DNA of 32,033 nucleotides from CAZTII01 sp964613305 (GCA_964613305.1 CAZTII010000017.1:1-32033); one strand, 5' to 3'. Positions 9,360-18,218 are shown, counted from the stretch's first letter. Notes: generated from the letters alone by a model not told the origin. Numbers and translations are program-made.

Positions 9360-10217
9360 ATGTATACAATTGAAAAAATTCAACAAGCTTCCTATACCGC
9401 TTATAAATTATGTGATGTTGCCAACAATACAACGATGATTGTAACTCCTGAAAAAGGTGGTATGATTACTAGTATTACAAAAAACAATGAAGAATATTCT
9501 TGGTTAAGAGAACCAAATTTTTCCTTAAACGAACGTCCTCGTTGTGCTATTCCAGTATTATTTCCTACTTGTGGTCGATCAAATGATGGTAAAATTGTCA
9601 TCAACAACCAATCTTATCCAATCGACATTCATGGTTTTGCCCATAGTCAACCTTGGGAAGTTCTAAGCACTTCTACTGCTGAAGGGGCAAGTATTACGTT
9701 AGTTTTAACAGCCAATGAAGAAACTTTAACGTATTATCCATTTAACTTTAAATTTGAAATCACATATACTCTTTTAGCTAATAAAATTACAACAACATCA
9801 AAAATCACCAATGTAGATACACAAGAAATGCCTTTCTCCCTAGGTTTTCATCCTTACTTTAAAATCAGTAGCGTAAACAATTTATCATGGAATATTCATG
9901 CTGAAATTGAAGCAAATCCTGATACTAATGAAGAGAAACCATTTTCTTCGATTGATTTCCCTTATCATCCAGAACAAACAACTCGTTACTATAAAAATGT
10001 ATCTAGCCCTATTTCTTTTACTGATTCAGAACTTAACCGTACAATTACTATCGATTTCGATAAACACTTTAAAAACGTTGTTTTATGGAGTCAATGTGAT
10101 TTAGGTTTTGTTTGTATGGAACCTTGGAATGGTTATCCAAATAGTATTAATAGTGGTGACCATGAAACACTAGCAGTCAACGAAACATTTGTCGCAACAT
10201 ACGGTATGACATTTTGA
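9360..10217 (+). CDS. Aldose 1-epimerase (galactose mutarotase-like) family protein
   Basis: This 285-residue cytoplasmic protein belongs to the aldose-1-epimerase superfamily, which interconverts alpha and beta anomers of sugars or sugar phosphates. Supporting segments are CAIPVLFPTCGR (about 62-73), IHGFAHSQPWEVL (about 90-102) with the conserved HGFA histidine, LGFHPYFKI (about 160-168) with a second histidine, and CMEPWNGYPN (about 254-263), where a conserved acidic residue is expected. Length fits the LacX/YeaD-like branch rather than the longer GalM branch. The substrate is not determinable here. It has its own terminator and lies between udp and the convergent end of the aro operon, with no sugar operon next to it. 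Confidence 0.85.
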   Translation: MYTIEKIQQASYTAYKLCDVANNTTMIVTPEKGGMITSITKNNEEYSWLREPNFSLNERPRCAIPVLFPTCGRSNDGKIVINNQSYPIDIHGFAHSQPWEVLSTSTAEGASITLVLTANEETLTYYPFNFKFEITYTLLANKITTTSKITNVDTQEMPFSLGFHPYFKISSVNNLSWNIHAEIEANPDTNEEKPFSSIDFPYHPEQTTRYYKNVSSPISFTDSELNRTITIDFDKHFKNVVLWSQCDLGFVCMEPWNGYPNSINSGDHETLAVNETFVATYGMTF

Positions 10218-10241
10218 GATAGTGAAAACTATCTTTTTTTT
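10217..10241 (+). terminator. Intrinsic terminator of the epimerase gene
   Basis: AGATAGT and ACTATCT form a perfect 7-bp stem with a GAAA tetraloop, followed by eight T residues. Confidence 0.9.
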
Positions 10242-10243
10242 AT

Positions 10244-10269
10244 AAAAAAAAGATATCAACAAGGATATC
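10244..10269 (-). terminator. Probable terminator of the long aro-MATE-Gx transcript
   Basis: On the minus strand GATATC-CTTGTT-GATATC gives a 6-bp stem followed by eight T residues. It sits at the end of the Gx-family gene and faces the plus-strand terminator at 10217. Confidence 0.65.
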
Positions 10270-10759
10270 AGCTTACTTTAATGCGTTTTAAAGCTTCTTT
10301 TGCAATTATTCCAATTAGAATACCTGTTACAATAGATCCAACTAAGAGATATGGTAAAATGGAAATCATGGCAACTTGTTTATAAATAAACATTACAACA
10401 ACTACTTGCCCTACCGTATGAAATACGGCACTAATAATCGATGAAAATAGTATTGAAGAATTCATTTTTTTAGTAATGATAAGTGCTAAACAACTAAATA
10501 CAATACCACTTAACGCTATCCAAAAAGTCGAACCAAAAATAGTTCCGCGTAATAAATTACCTAACATAACACGCATTAAATTTACAACAATCATATCATT
10601 GACATCAAATAATTGAATTGTCATCAACGCTATAATATTTGCTAAACCAAAACGAATACCAAAAGGCAATGGTGGTAAATACGTATATTCCGCTAAATTC
10701 AATACAATTGCCATTGCACTTAGTAGTGTAATCATCATTAATCGTTTCACTGATTTCAT
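10268..10759 (-). CDS. Gx transporter family membrane protein (EetB-like)
   Basis: This 163-residue integral membrane protein has about five hydrophobic helices. The segment LPFGIRFGLANIIALM (about 32-47) is characteristic of the family annotated as Gx transporter or heptaprenyl-diphosphate-synthase component I (PF07456), which resembles ECF-transporter substrate-binding subunits. The gene overlaps its upstream neighbour by ATGA. Pairing with a NusG-domain-II protein is recurrent in Bacillota. From memory, the same pair occurs as EetA/EetB in the flavin-based extracellular electron transfer locus of Listeria. No FMN-binding protein or Ndh2 gene lies nearby, so a role in electron transfer or quinone/isoprenoid metabolism is only suggested. 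Confidence 0.75.
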   Translation of the reverse strand: MKSVKRLMMITLLSAMAIVLNLAEYTYLPPLPFGIRFGLANIIALMTIQLFDVNDMIVVNLMRVMLGNLLRGTIFGSTFWIALSGIVFSCLALIITKKMNSSILFSSIISAVFHTVGQVVVVMFIYKQVAMISILPYLLVGSIVTGILIGIIAKEALKRIKVS

Positions 10760-11094
10760 TGTCTTAACTCCACAACTACTTCATTTGGTAAACAAATAAT
10801 TGGAAAGTAATCATCAACACTTACCCAACCAATGGAACTACAAATGTGATTAGGACATTGTTCTTCAGTAACGCGCCATTTTCCATCTTTTACCTCAAGA
10901 TATAATGTTCCATAACTGCCATGAATAAGTGTTTTACTATCTTTATCGGGACTGCAGCGAAAAACTTCTTTGTCACGATACAAAACAACAATTTTATCGT
11001 TATCCATCAGTGACGTGTACAATTTCCAACCACCAAAAAGTAGTAATGCAACAATCAATAATCCAATAACAATATTTTTTTCACTTTTTTTCAT
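10756..11094 (-). CDS. NusG domain II-containing membrane-anchored protein (EetA-like)
   Basis: This 112-residue protein has one N-terminal membrane helix (about residues 9-27) and a small external domain of the NusG domain II type (PF07009). The domain shows GSYGTLYLEV, the cysteine pair CPNHIC and the terminal ICLPNEVVVEL signature. Two further cysteines give a potentially redox-active or metal-binding surface. I chose ATG 11094 over GTG 11100 because GAGG sits five bases upstream of the ATG and would overlap the GTG. It follows the MATE gene after 10 bases and overlaps the Gx gene by ATGA, so the three are co-translated. Function is unproven. Confidence 0.75.
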   Translation of the reverse strand: MKKSEKNIVIGLLIVALLLFGGWKLYTSLMDNDKIVVLYRDKEVFRCSPDKDSKTLIHGSYGTLYLEVKDGKWRVTEEQCPNHICSSIGWVSVDDYFPIICLPNEVVVELRQ

Positions 11095-11104
11095 ATTCAC
11101 CTCG

Positions 11105-12442
11105 CTATGACAATAACTGTTGTGCCCATTTCTCTTGTTTTACACGTATCATGCCAAATAAGAAGCGCACCAGTTGTTCTAATTGACAAAGTAATAAAAC
11201 GATTACTAAACTATTCATTTTAAAAATATAAACACTGATAAAAGCTACTGGCAATCCAACTAACCATAAAATACCCGCATCTAAAAATTGAATTATTTTG
11301 GCGTCGCCACCAGATTTTAATATTGAAAAAATAATAAAGTTAAATTGACGAATAAATATTTTTACCGCATACACCATCACCATCATCGAAGCAAGGGATG
11401 CGACAATATCACTTTCTGGCTTAAAAATACTCACCATATACTTGGAAAATACTACCATTGTTGTCGATAAAACAATGGATATAACAAGTGATATTTTTAA
11501 GTGATGATTCGCTTCTTCTTTTGCCAACTGAATATTACCTTCACCTAATGTACCACCTAATAACACCGAAATAGCACCACCATATCCATACACGATAAAT
11601 AAAAATACATTGAAAATTTGAGTTGCGATATAATATCCATCCATATTCGCTTTACCTAACTCTCCAAATGCTTTTATAAACAATGTCGTTCCAATTCCAA
11701 AGAAAGCTTCATTAATAATCAAAGGCATTATTTTTTTAATAATTGGTTGGACAAATGATAATTCTAAGGAAAACATTTCTTTAAACGTACCAATGAATGG
11801 TTGTTTCGTTTTAATGGAATGAACTAAATACATTACTAAACCAACACTTTGCGCAATAAGTGTTCCTACTGCACTACCTTCAACATGCATCGCCGGAATA
11901 CTTTTATAACCAAAAATTAATAACACATTAAGACCAATATTCAAAATCATTGTCACAATACTAATAATTAATGTGATTGTCGCTTGTTGTAATGCCCGAT
12001 ACATATAACTAAAAGCAAAATTTAAACTCGATATAATTAACCAATATTTTCCAATCTTTAAAAATCGATATGCAACTTCTACTACAGCTGGATCCTTCAT
12101 ATAAAAAGAAAGAATTTCTTTAGGAAAAAACAAAGCAAGAAAAAACCAAAAAAAAGCATTAATTAAAGCTAATATAATGCTTAAACCAAAACTTTTCTTC
12201 AGTTTACTATAATCACGAGCACCATAAAACTGTGCTGAAAACATCACTGTTCCACCAATTGCACCATAAGCAATCATTGAACAAAGAATATCAAATTGTG
12301 ATGCTGTACCTACTGCACTTACCGCACCAATCCATGAAACAAGCATCGTATCAACAATAGACATAGCACTAGCTAATAACTGTTGTAATGATAGTGGAAT
12401 CGCAATTTTAGCGGTTTTTTTATAAAAAGTCATCTTGCTCAT
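11105..12442 (-). CDS. MATE family efflux transporter
   Basis: This is a 445-residue polytopic membrane protein of the MATE family, typical in length and with about twelve hydrophobic helices. The N-terminal segment AIPLSLQQLLASAMSIVDTM and the repeat-related segment starting PIIKKIMPLIINEAFFGIGT (about residue 225) show the two-bundle MATE pattern. Such proteins export cationic compounds or metabolites using Na+ or H+. An in-frame ATG at 12487 exists, but ATG 12442 has a perfect GGAGG and an internal promoter lies between the two, so the shorter form is right. It heads a three-gene sub-operon with the NusG-II and Gx proteins. Substrate unknown. Confidence 0.88.
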   Translation of the reverse strand: MSKMTFYKKTAKIAIPLSLQQLLASAMSIVDTMLVSWIGAVSAVGTASQFDILCSMIAYGAIGGTVMFSAQFYGARDYSKLKKSFGLSIILALINAFFWFFLALFFPKEILSFYMKDPAVVEVAYRFLKIGKYWLIISSLNFAFSYMYRALQQATITLIISIVTMILNIGLNVLLIFGYKSIPAMHVEGSAVGTLIAQSVGLVMYLVHSIKTKQPFIGTFKEMFSLELSFVQPIIKKIMPLIINEAFFGIGTTLFIKAFGELGKANMDGYYIATQIFNVFLFIVYGYGGAISVLLGGTLGEGNIQLAKEEANHHLKISLVISIVLSTTMVVFSKYMVSIFKPESDIVASLASMMVMVYAVKIFIRQFNFIIFSILKSGGDAKIIQFLDAGILWLVGLPVAFISVYIFKMNSLVIVLLLCQLEQLVRFLFGMIRVKQEKWAQQLLS

Positions 12443-12463
12443 ACTATCCTCCGTCAATAGAAG

Positions 12464-12492
12464 ATTATACCTTTTTAAATCGTTCAAGGCAA
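12464..12492 (-). promoter_or_regulatory. Internal promoter for MATE-NusGII-Gx
   Basis: The minus strand has TTGCCT (12492-12487), exactly 17 bases, then a perfect TATAAT (12469-12464). The RNA start would be about 12457, just before the GGAGG of the MATE gene. It can uncouple these three genes from the attenuated aro transcript. Confidence 0.7.
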
Positions 12493-12496
12493 GGCT

Positions 12497-13423
12497 CTAC
12501 TGATTGATTAAACGAATTATTTCACTAGTAACTTTTCTACTCATAAGTGGACTTTCAATGAATCCTTGCTTAATACACTGTATAAAATGTAGAATTTCAA
12601 ACGTAAATTCACTATTAAAATCGAAAGTTTTTTTAATTGTATCTTCACCTTTAACAACTTCCACTTCTCTGCTTCGCCAAAAATTAGTCGATTGTATCCT
12701 TCCTTCAGTTCCAGCAATGACAATTTTATTTTCCAGTTGTACACCAATTGAACTTTTCACCACAACAATAATTTCATCCAATTTAAATGTTAATACCGAT
12801 GTTTCATCACAACCTTGTTTTAAAGTTGTTTTAACACGATGAACATCACTAATCGATTGATGAAATAAACATCGAATAAACGCTAATGGATATACACCAA
12901 CATCAAACATACTACCACTAGCTTCTTCGGTATAAACAAAATGATCTTCTGGAAAATTTCCTCGATAACAATAACTAGCATCAATAAATTTTATTTCGCC
13001 TAAATCACCACGATCAATTACTTCCTTAAAATAATCGAATATTGGCGTGTACACTCCTTTATTCGCTTCCATCAACAGTAAGCTTTTCGATTTAGCCAAC
13101 TCAAAACATTGTTGAACATGATTTTCATTTGCCATCAATGGTTTCTCACATAATACATGTTTATTGCAAGAAAGTGACAACATGATTAGTTCAACGTGAG
13201 TATGTGGTGGTGTTGCAATATATACCGCATCAATATCATCGTCCATCAATAAATCACTATAAGAAGTATACGTTTTTTCAAAACCATATTGTTGTTGCAT
13301 CTGTAGTGATTTTTCTGGATTTCGTGAAGCACAACCAACAATAACACCATCAGCAACATCGTTCATTCCTATAATAAAACGATGGCTTATTTTTCCAGGC
13401 CCAATAATACCAAAGCGTATCAT
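12497..13423 (-). CDS. Gfo/Idh/MocA family NAD(P)-dependent oxidoreductase
   Basis: This 308-residue two-domain oxidoreductase has a Rossmann fold starting FGIIGPGKISHRF (dinucleotide binding, residues 4-16), the family EKP motif in KHVLCEKPLM (about 89-98), and a C-terminal alpha/beta domain with GSMFDVGVYPLAF (about 169-181). It is closest in feel to the dihydrodiol-dehydrogenase-like subgroup acting on cyclic polyols or sugars. The start overlaps the aroQ stop by ATGA, so it is translated as part of the aro operon. Gfo/Idh enzymes are not needed for chorismate. A quinate, shikimate or inositol-type substrate is conceivable but unsupported. Confidence 0.85.
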   Translation of the reverse strand: MIRFGIIGPGKISHRFIIGMNDVADGVIVGCASRNPEKSLQMQQQYGFEKTYTSYSDLLMDDDIDAVYIATPPHTHVELIMLSLSCNKHVLCEKPLMANENHVQQCFELAKSKSLLLMEANKGVYTPIFDYFKEVIDRGDLGEIKFIDASYCYRGNFPEDHFVYTEEASGSMFDVGVYPLAFIRCLFHQSISDVHRVKTTLKQGCDETSVLTFKLDEIIVVVKSSIGVQLENKIVIAGTEGRIQSTNFWRSREVEVVKGEDTIKKTFDFNSEFTFEILHFIQCIKQGFIESPLMSRKVTSEIIRLINQ

Positions 13424-13860
13424 TTATTGAAATGTTCCTTTAATACATCCAATGCAACAATGTATGAATTACCACCATAACCTTTTACTTGATCAAGACA
13501 CACTGCTTGACAATACGACTGTTTACGAAATTCTTCACGGTGGTCAATATCCGATAAGTGTACTTCAATTACAGGAATTGGTGCAATTGCTGAAATAGCA
13601 TCAGCTATCGCAACACTTGTATGCGTATATGCCGCTGGATTGATTAAAATACCATCCACTTTATCAAAATACGCTTGTTGAATCGTATCCACTAAAACAC
13701 CTTCATGATTGCTTTGCATATAACTACAATCAAAGCCTAATGTTTTACCATATTCTATTGTTCGATTCATTATTTGTTCTAATGATTCACTACCATAAAC
13801 CGTCTTTTCACGAATACCTAACATATTTAAGTTTGGTCCATTACAAATTAGTACTTTCAT
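13420..13860 (-). CDS. aroQ: Type II 3-dehydroquinate dehydratase
   Basis: This 146-residue dodecameric-type dehydratase converts 3-dehydroquinate to 3-dehydroshikimate, the third chorismate step. The start MKVLICNGPNLNMLG is the canonical N-terminus. Further signatures are the catalytic tyrosine in KTVYGSESL (about 20-28), NPAAYTHTSVAIADAI (about 73-88) and EVHLSDIDHREEFR (about 98-111) with the catalytic histidine. The reading frame extends further upstream, but ATG 13860 fits the family length and lies 20 bases inside the end of tyrA. There AAGG sits very close to the ATG, so translation probably depends on coupling to tyrA. The symbol refers to the dehydratase, not to AroQ-type chorismate mutase. 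Confidence 0.95.
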   Translation of the reverse strand: MKVLICNGPNLNMLGIREKTVYGSESLEQIMNRTIEYGKTLGFDCSYMQSNHEGVLVDTIQQAYFDKVDGILINPAAYTHTSVAIADAISAIAPIPVIEVHLSDIDHREEFRKQSYCQAVCLDQVKGYGGNSYIVALDVLKEHFNK

Positions 13861-14707
13861 CCTTATCAAATTTCTTTCTACGATTTGTCGATTCAATAAA
13901 TTTAGCATGCATCACGTCGATATCATCATTTAACAACGATTGTTTAAAACGATGTAATTCTTTCTCAAAATGATCAATTTCAATTAATAATTTTTCCTTA
14001 TTTCCACAAAAAAGTTGTGTCCACAATGTTTCATTGATTTTAGCAATTCGCGTTAAATCGCGAAAACTATCCCCAGTATATTGAACGATATCATCATCGT
14101 CTTTACAGTTCATCAAACAAACTGCAATAACATGCGTAAGTTGTGATACATAAGCAATCATTTCATCATGTTTATCAATAGAACAATGAATAATTGATTT
14201 AAACTGTAAGATTTTCGCTAATTGTTCCATCATATCAATCGATCGTTGTTTGTTTTTAGCAGTTGGCGTAATAATAAAATTAGCTGGTAAAAACATGTCA
14301 GTGTTACTAAATTGAACACCTTTTACTTCTCTTCCTGCCATTGGATGACATCCGACAAAATCAACATCATCACGAAGAATTTCTTGAATGGCAGGTATAA
14401 TCATCGCTTTAATACCACTGACATCACAACAAACAGCATCTTTTTTAAAATAATGTTGATTATCTTTAATCCATTGAACAACTAAATTAGGATATAAACA
14501 ACATATGATAACATCCGCTTCTTGTAACCATTGTTCATTAAAAATAGCACCATCATCAATAATTTCATGGTCAATACCATAATTAATTGCCTTTTCATCA
14601 ATATCAATGGCCTTTACCTTATATCCTTTTTTCTTTAGACCTAAAGCGTATGAGCCACCTAATAATCCTAAGCCAACAACTAAAAAATTACTATCCTTCG
14701 TCAACAT
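13841..14707 (-). CDS. tyrA: Prephenate dehydrogenase
   Basis: This 288-residue enzyme oxidatively decarboxylates prephenate to 4-hydroxyphenylpyruvate for tyrosine synthesis. The N-terminal Rossmann motif VVGLGLLGGSYALGL ends in an acidic AIDID, which favours NAD. Prephenate-site segments are DVSGIKAMI (about 97-105), GCHPMAGREVKGVQF (about 119-133) and QLTHVIAVCL (about 192-201). No C-terminal ACT domain and no chorismate mutase domain are present. I chose ATG 14707 over an in-frame TTG at 14713 because AAGG is six bases upstream. It overlaps aroA by 17 bases and aroQ by 20 bases. Confidence 0.94.
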   Translation of the reverse strand: MLTKDSNFLVVGLGLLGGSYALGLKKKGYKVKAIDIDEKAINYGIDHEIIDDGAIFNEQWLQEADVIICCLYPNLVVQWIKDNQHYFKKDAVCCDVSGIKAMIIPAIQEILRDDVDFVGCHPMAGREVKGVQFSNTDMFLPANFIITPTAKNKQRSIDMMEQLAKILQFKSIIHCSIDKHDEMIAYVSQLTHVIAVCLMNCKDDDDIVQYTGDSFRDLTRIAKINETLWTQLFCGNKEKLLIEIDHFEKELHRFKQSLLNDDIDVMHAKFIESTNRRKKFDKDESTNL

Positions 14708-15965
14708 ACTCAACCTTAATACCTAATGATTGCAAATCCGTAAAAAAACTTGGATACGATTTACTAATCGCTTCACTTTCATCAATAATCATTACATTGT
14801 TGGCGATTGTTGCACCAATTGCTAAAGCCATCACAATACGATGGTCATTATGACCACTTAATAGTTGTGATGATGACCATGTTGTAGGTCCGATAATGGT
14901 CATTGAATCAGTTGTTGAAGAAACATTAACGCCAACCTTCTTTAATTCCGTTTCCATCGCTAAAATACGATCACTTTCTTTAATACGTAAACGCTCAGCA
15001 TTCACCAATTTCGTTTCACCTTTAGCGTAAGAAGCAATGGTACTAGCAATTGGTCCTAAATCAGGACAATTGTTTAAATCCATCGTAATCGCTTTTAAAT
15101 CACTTGGATAAAAACGATATCCATTAGCTACTTCTACTACTTTTCCGCCCATTTCACGACAGAAATCAATAAATTGTTTATCTCCTTGTAATGAATCATG
15201 GCTAACACCAAGAACAGTTAATGGTCCATTGATTAATCCTAATGTAGCAAAAAATGCCAATTGAGAATAATCACCTTCTACCGTATAATCATGTGGTAAA
15301 TAGTGTTGTCCACCTTTAATAAACAATGTATTTTCATCCTTCCATACAATATCAATATTGTATTGTTTTAATACAGAAATCGTTAAATCAACATAAGAAC
15401 GACTTTCAAAAGGTGGAATGATGTTAATGATAGAATCTTTTTCACATAGTGGCAACGTATATAATAAACCTGTAATAAACTGTGATGATACATTCCCAAC
15501 AACATCAAAATTATCTGCTTGAATAGCACCACAAACTACAATATCATCGTTTTGTTCAAACGTATTATTTTGATGTTTAAATATTTCTTCGTATACATTA
15601 TTAGGACGTTGAAATAAACGTTTACTGCCAATAAATTGAACTTTACAGTTGCTTAAACTCGCTAATGGTATCAAAAATCGTAATGTCGAACCGGATTCTT
15701 TCGCATCAATAACACGTTCTACTTGACTAAAAACACCTCCAACTCCTTCTATAATAACCTCATTTTCACCTTCAATAAACGATGCACCTAATGTTTTCAT
15801 CGCTTCAATTGTCGCTTTAATATCAACACTATAGCTAATATTTTTAATTGTACTTTTGCCACTAGCTAAAGAAGCAGCCATAATAGCACGATGTGACATT
15901 GATTTACTAGCAGGAATAACAATTTCATCAAAAGTAAGGGTTGAAGGATAAATCTTAACCTTCAT
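14691..15965 (-). CDS. aroA: 3-phosphoshikimate 1-carboxyvinyltransferase (EPSP synthase)
   Basis: This 424-residue enzyme joins PEP to shikimate-3-phosphate, the sixth chorismate step. Signatures in order are VIPASKSMSHRAIMAASLA with the PEP-binding lysine (about 17-35), AKESGSTLRFLIPLA (about 88-102), VEGDYSQLAFFATLG (about 228-242), RLRIKESDRI (about 331-340) and GHNDHRIVMALAIGA (about 373-387). Both inverse-barrel domains look complete. ATG 15965 gives the expected N-terminus MKVKIYPSTL; a TTG at 15980 is an alternative. The start lies inside the aroF tail (11-base overlap), indicating coupling. Confidence 0.95.
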   Translation of the reverse strand: MKVKIYPSTLTFDEIVIPASKSMSHRAIMAASLASGKSTIKNISYSVDIKATIEAMKTLGASFIEGENEVIIEGVGGVFSQVERVIDAKESGSTLRFLIPLASLSNCKVQFIGSKRLFQRPNNVYEEIFKHQNNTFEQNDDIVVCGAIQADNFDVVGNVSSQFITGLLYTLPLCEKDSIINIIPPFESRSYVDLTISVLKQYNIDIVWKDENTLFIKGGQHYLPHDYTVEGDYSQLAFFATLGLINGPLTVLGVSHDSLQGDKQFIDFCREMGGKVVEVANGYRFYPSDLKAITMDLNNCPDLGPIASTIASYAKGETKLVNAERLRIKESDRILAMETELKKVGVNVSSTTDSMTIIGPTTWSSSQLLSGHNDHRIVMALAIGATIANNVMIIDESEAISKSYPSFFTDLQSLGIKVEYVDEG

Positions 15966-16980
15966 AGATATCTCTGCCAATCGCCTTAGCTACAAGTTTC
16001 GCTTTTTCAATCAATTGTTTAAAGTTATCTGGTTTTAATGATTGTTGACCATCAGACCATGCACATTCAGGATTTTGATGAACTTCAATGATTAAACCAT
16101 CTGCACCCGCAGCTATCGCAGCTAAAGACATACTTTCCACTAATTTCCAATCACCGGTTGCATGCGATGGATCAATAATAATTGGTAAATGTGTTCTTGC
16201 TTTAATCACCGGAATAACACTTAAATCTAGCGTATTACGCGTATATTTTTCAAAGGTACGAATGCCACGTTCACATAAAATAACATTTGGATTACCACCT
16301 GCCATAATGTATTCTGCTGACATAATCCACTCTTCAATCGTATTCGCTAAACCACGTTTTAATAACACTGGTTTTTTCGTTGTTCCAACCGCTTTTAATA
16401 AATCGAAGTTTTGCATGTTTCTAGCACCAATTTGAATCATATCCGCATATTCAACGAATTCATCTAATTTATCAATACTCATTAACTCCGAAACAACCGG
16501 TAATCCCGTTCTTTCACGCGCTAATGCCATGTGTTTTAATCCTTCCAAGCCTAATCCTTGAAAAGCGTATGGAGAAGTTCTTGGTTTATATGCACCACCA
16601 CGAAGCATGCATCCACCAGCTTTTTTTACTTCACTGGCAATATCAATCATCATCGATTGACCTTCTACTGAACAAGGTCCACCAATAATTACAATTGGTT
16701 TGTCTCCGCCAACTTGGATACCACCGACATTAATGATAGAATCTTCAGGATGGAATAACCGATTTACTAATTTATATGGTGCGGCAATACGTTGTACATT
16801 CGCAACCCATTCATTGGCTAAAATGCGTTTTTCATCCAATGTGGATGTATCACCTACAACACCAAATACATTGTACGTTTCTCCTTGAATTACATTTACT
16901 TTAGCACCATGAATTTCTAACATTTTAATAAGTTTGTCTATTTCTTGTTGAGAAGCACCTTTTTTACACGTAATAATCAT
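15955..16980 (-). CDS. aroF: DAHP synthase with N-terminal ferredoxin-like regulatory domain
   Basis: This 341-residue 3-deoxy-7-phosphoheptulonate synthase commits erythrose-4-phosphate and PEP to the shikimate pathway. Residues 1 to about 70 form the ferredoxin-like (ACT-resembling) domain that confers Tyr/Phe feedback in the Thermotoga type. The barrel follows with IGGPCSVEGQSMM (metal cysteine, about 100-112), LRGGAYKPRTSPYAFQG, GARNMQNFDLL, VLLKRG and IIDPSHATG. It has no chorismate mutase domain. ATG 16980 begins MIITCKKGAS and overlaps the aroEK stop as ATGA. The longer in-frame extension lies inside aroEK and is not supported. Control may be double: enzyme feedback plus the operon attenuator. 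Confidence 0.95.
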   Translation of the reverse strand: MIITCKKGASQQEIDKLIKMLEIHGAKVNVIQGETYNVFGVVGDTSTLDEKRILANEWVANVQRIAAPYKLVNRLFHPEDSIINVGGIQVGGDKPIVIIGGPCSVEGQSMMIDIASEVKKAGGCMLRGGAYKPRTSPYAFQGLGLEGLKHMALARERTGLPVVSELMSIDKLDEFVEYADMIQIGARNMQNFDLLKAVGTTKKPVLLKRGLANTIEEWIMSAEYIMAGGNPNVILCERGIRTFEKYTRNTLDLSVIPVIKARTHLPIIIDPSHATGDWKLVESMSLAAIAAGADGLIIEVHQNPECAWSDGQQSLKPDNFKQLIEKAKLVAKAIGRDIYEG

Positions 16981-18218
16981 CGTTTTTTCCATTCTCTTTC
17001 TATATTTTCTACAACTGTTTGTAAACATTGATTGTTTTCTATGCAAACATCCATCATTTTTTCATATAATGGATGACGTTGCTTATACATTTCTTCTAAA
17101 ACACCTTTATGTTGACTAAGTGGTCGACTTACACCAACTTCTAATTCATTAAGATCACGTTTTAAATACACGATAAATCCATTTCGGCGTAAGCGTACCG
17201 TATTTTCATGGCGTTTAATGACACCACCACCACAAGAAATAACAATTCCTTGTCGTTTAGACAACATCGTTATCACTTCACTTTCAATATTACGGAAAGC
17301 TTCTTCGCCTTCATCTTTAAATATTTCAGCGATTGATTTTTTACAACGTTGTTCAATCAATTGATCACAATCAACCCATTCACGTTGACAGTACTCAGCA
17401 AACATTTTGCCAACCGTACTTTTGCCACAACCTGGCATACCAATCAAAACAACATTTTGTTTTTCGCAGCGAAGCGCGGATACCATCGATCGTATTTCAT
17501 CATCACTAAGAGTAATATTATGAAACCTTTTAATTGCTTCTTGTCCTTGAGCAACAAGCATTTGTAAACCACCAATTGCTTTTAATCCTAAATCAAGTGC
17601 TTCGATAACCATCGTAGTTCGATAAGGATTATAGATTAAGTCAACAAACGCTTCTGCTTTATGAAATGAAGCTAAAGAAAATAGTTGTTGTTCTTCATGA
17701 GGCATCATACCTACTGGTGTCGCTTGAATAAATACCTCTACATCATTATGTTCTTGCATCAATTCATCCATAGTAATAACACCATCGCCTTTTTTTCTCG
17801 ATACGATAAGGCATTGTTTACAACCTAAGTTACTTGCCACAACTAAAGCTGCTTTAGTTGCTCCACCATTACCAAGAATCGCTACTTTTTTATTGGTTAT
17901 CGATATGTTATTTTCTTGAAGTAACCATGTTAATCCAAATACATCCGTATTGTAGCCAATTAGACGATTATTACGATGAACAATCGTATTGACGGCACCA
18001 ACCTTTAATGCTGTTTCATCAATGTCATCTAAATACGGTATTACTGCCATTTTATGCGGAATCGTAACATTGATACCATCAAATTGTTTCTTTGTCATAA
18101 ATTCACCAACATCTTCAGGAGCTATATCCCATAGATGATACTCACAATCCACCCACTGTTCTTGCATTATTTTAGAATAACTATGACCAAGAGGATGACC
18201 AATCAACCCAATGTTCAT
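16977..18218 (-). CDS. aroEK: Fused shikimate dehydrogenase-shikimate kinase
   Basis: This 413-residue fusion covers two chorismate steps. Residues 1-250 are shikimate dehydrogenase: IGHPLGHSYSK substrate loop, NVTIPHK with catalytic Lys56, GYNTD with Asp92, and the NADP-site AILGNGGATKAA. Residues 253-413 are shikimate kinase: Walker A GMPGCGKST (260-268), VDCDQ, FRNIESEV, the shikimate-binding SCGGGV and the RPLSQHK lid. No linker separates them. A perfect AAGGAG precedes ATG 18218. The stop overlaps aroF by ATGA and the start overlaps the aroC stop. The dehydrogenase loop lacks the usual proline and asparagine after HSxS, a mild divergence. One continuous frame excludes a sequencing artefact at the junction. 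Confidence 0.94.
   Translation of the reverse strand: MNIGLIGHPLGHSYSKIMQEQWVDCEYHLWDIAPEDVGEFMTKKQFDGINVTIPHKMAVIPYLDDIDETALKVGAVNTIVHRNNRLIGYNTDVFGLTWLLQENNISITNKKVAILGNGGATKAALVVASNLGCKQCLIVSRKKGDGVITMDELMQEHNDVEVFIQATPVGMMPHEEQQLFSLASFHKAEAFVDLIYNPYRTTMVIEALDLGLKAIGGLQMLVAQGQEAIKRFHNITLSDDEIRSMVSALRCEKQNVVLIGMPGCGKSTVGKMFAEYCQREWVDCDQLIEQRCKKSIAEIFKDEGEEAFRNIESEVITMLSKRQGIVISCGGGVIKRHENTVRLRRNGFIVYLKRDLNELEVGVSRPLSQHKGVLEEMYKQRHPLYEKMMDVCIENNQCLQTVVENIEREWKKR

Noticed and set aside
12443..12487. 45-base longer N-terminus of the MATE protein
   Set aside because: It would span an internal promoter and ignore a perfect GGAGG at ATG 12442.
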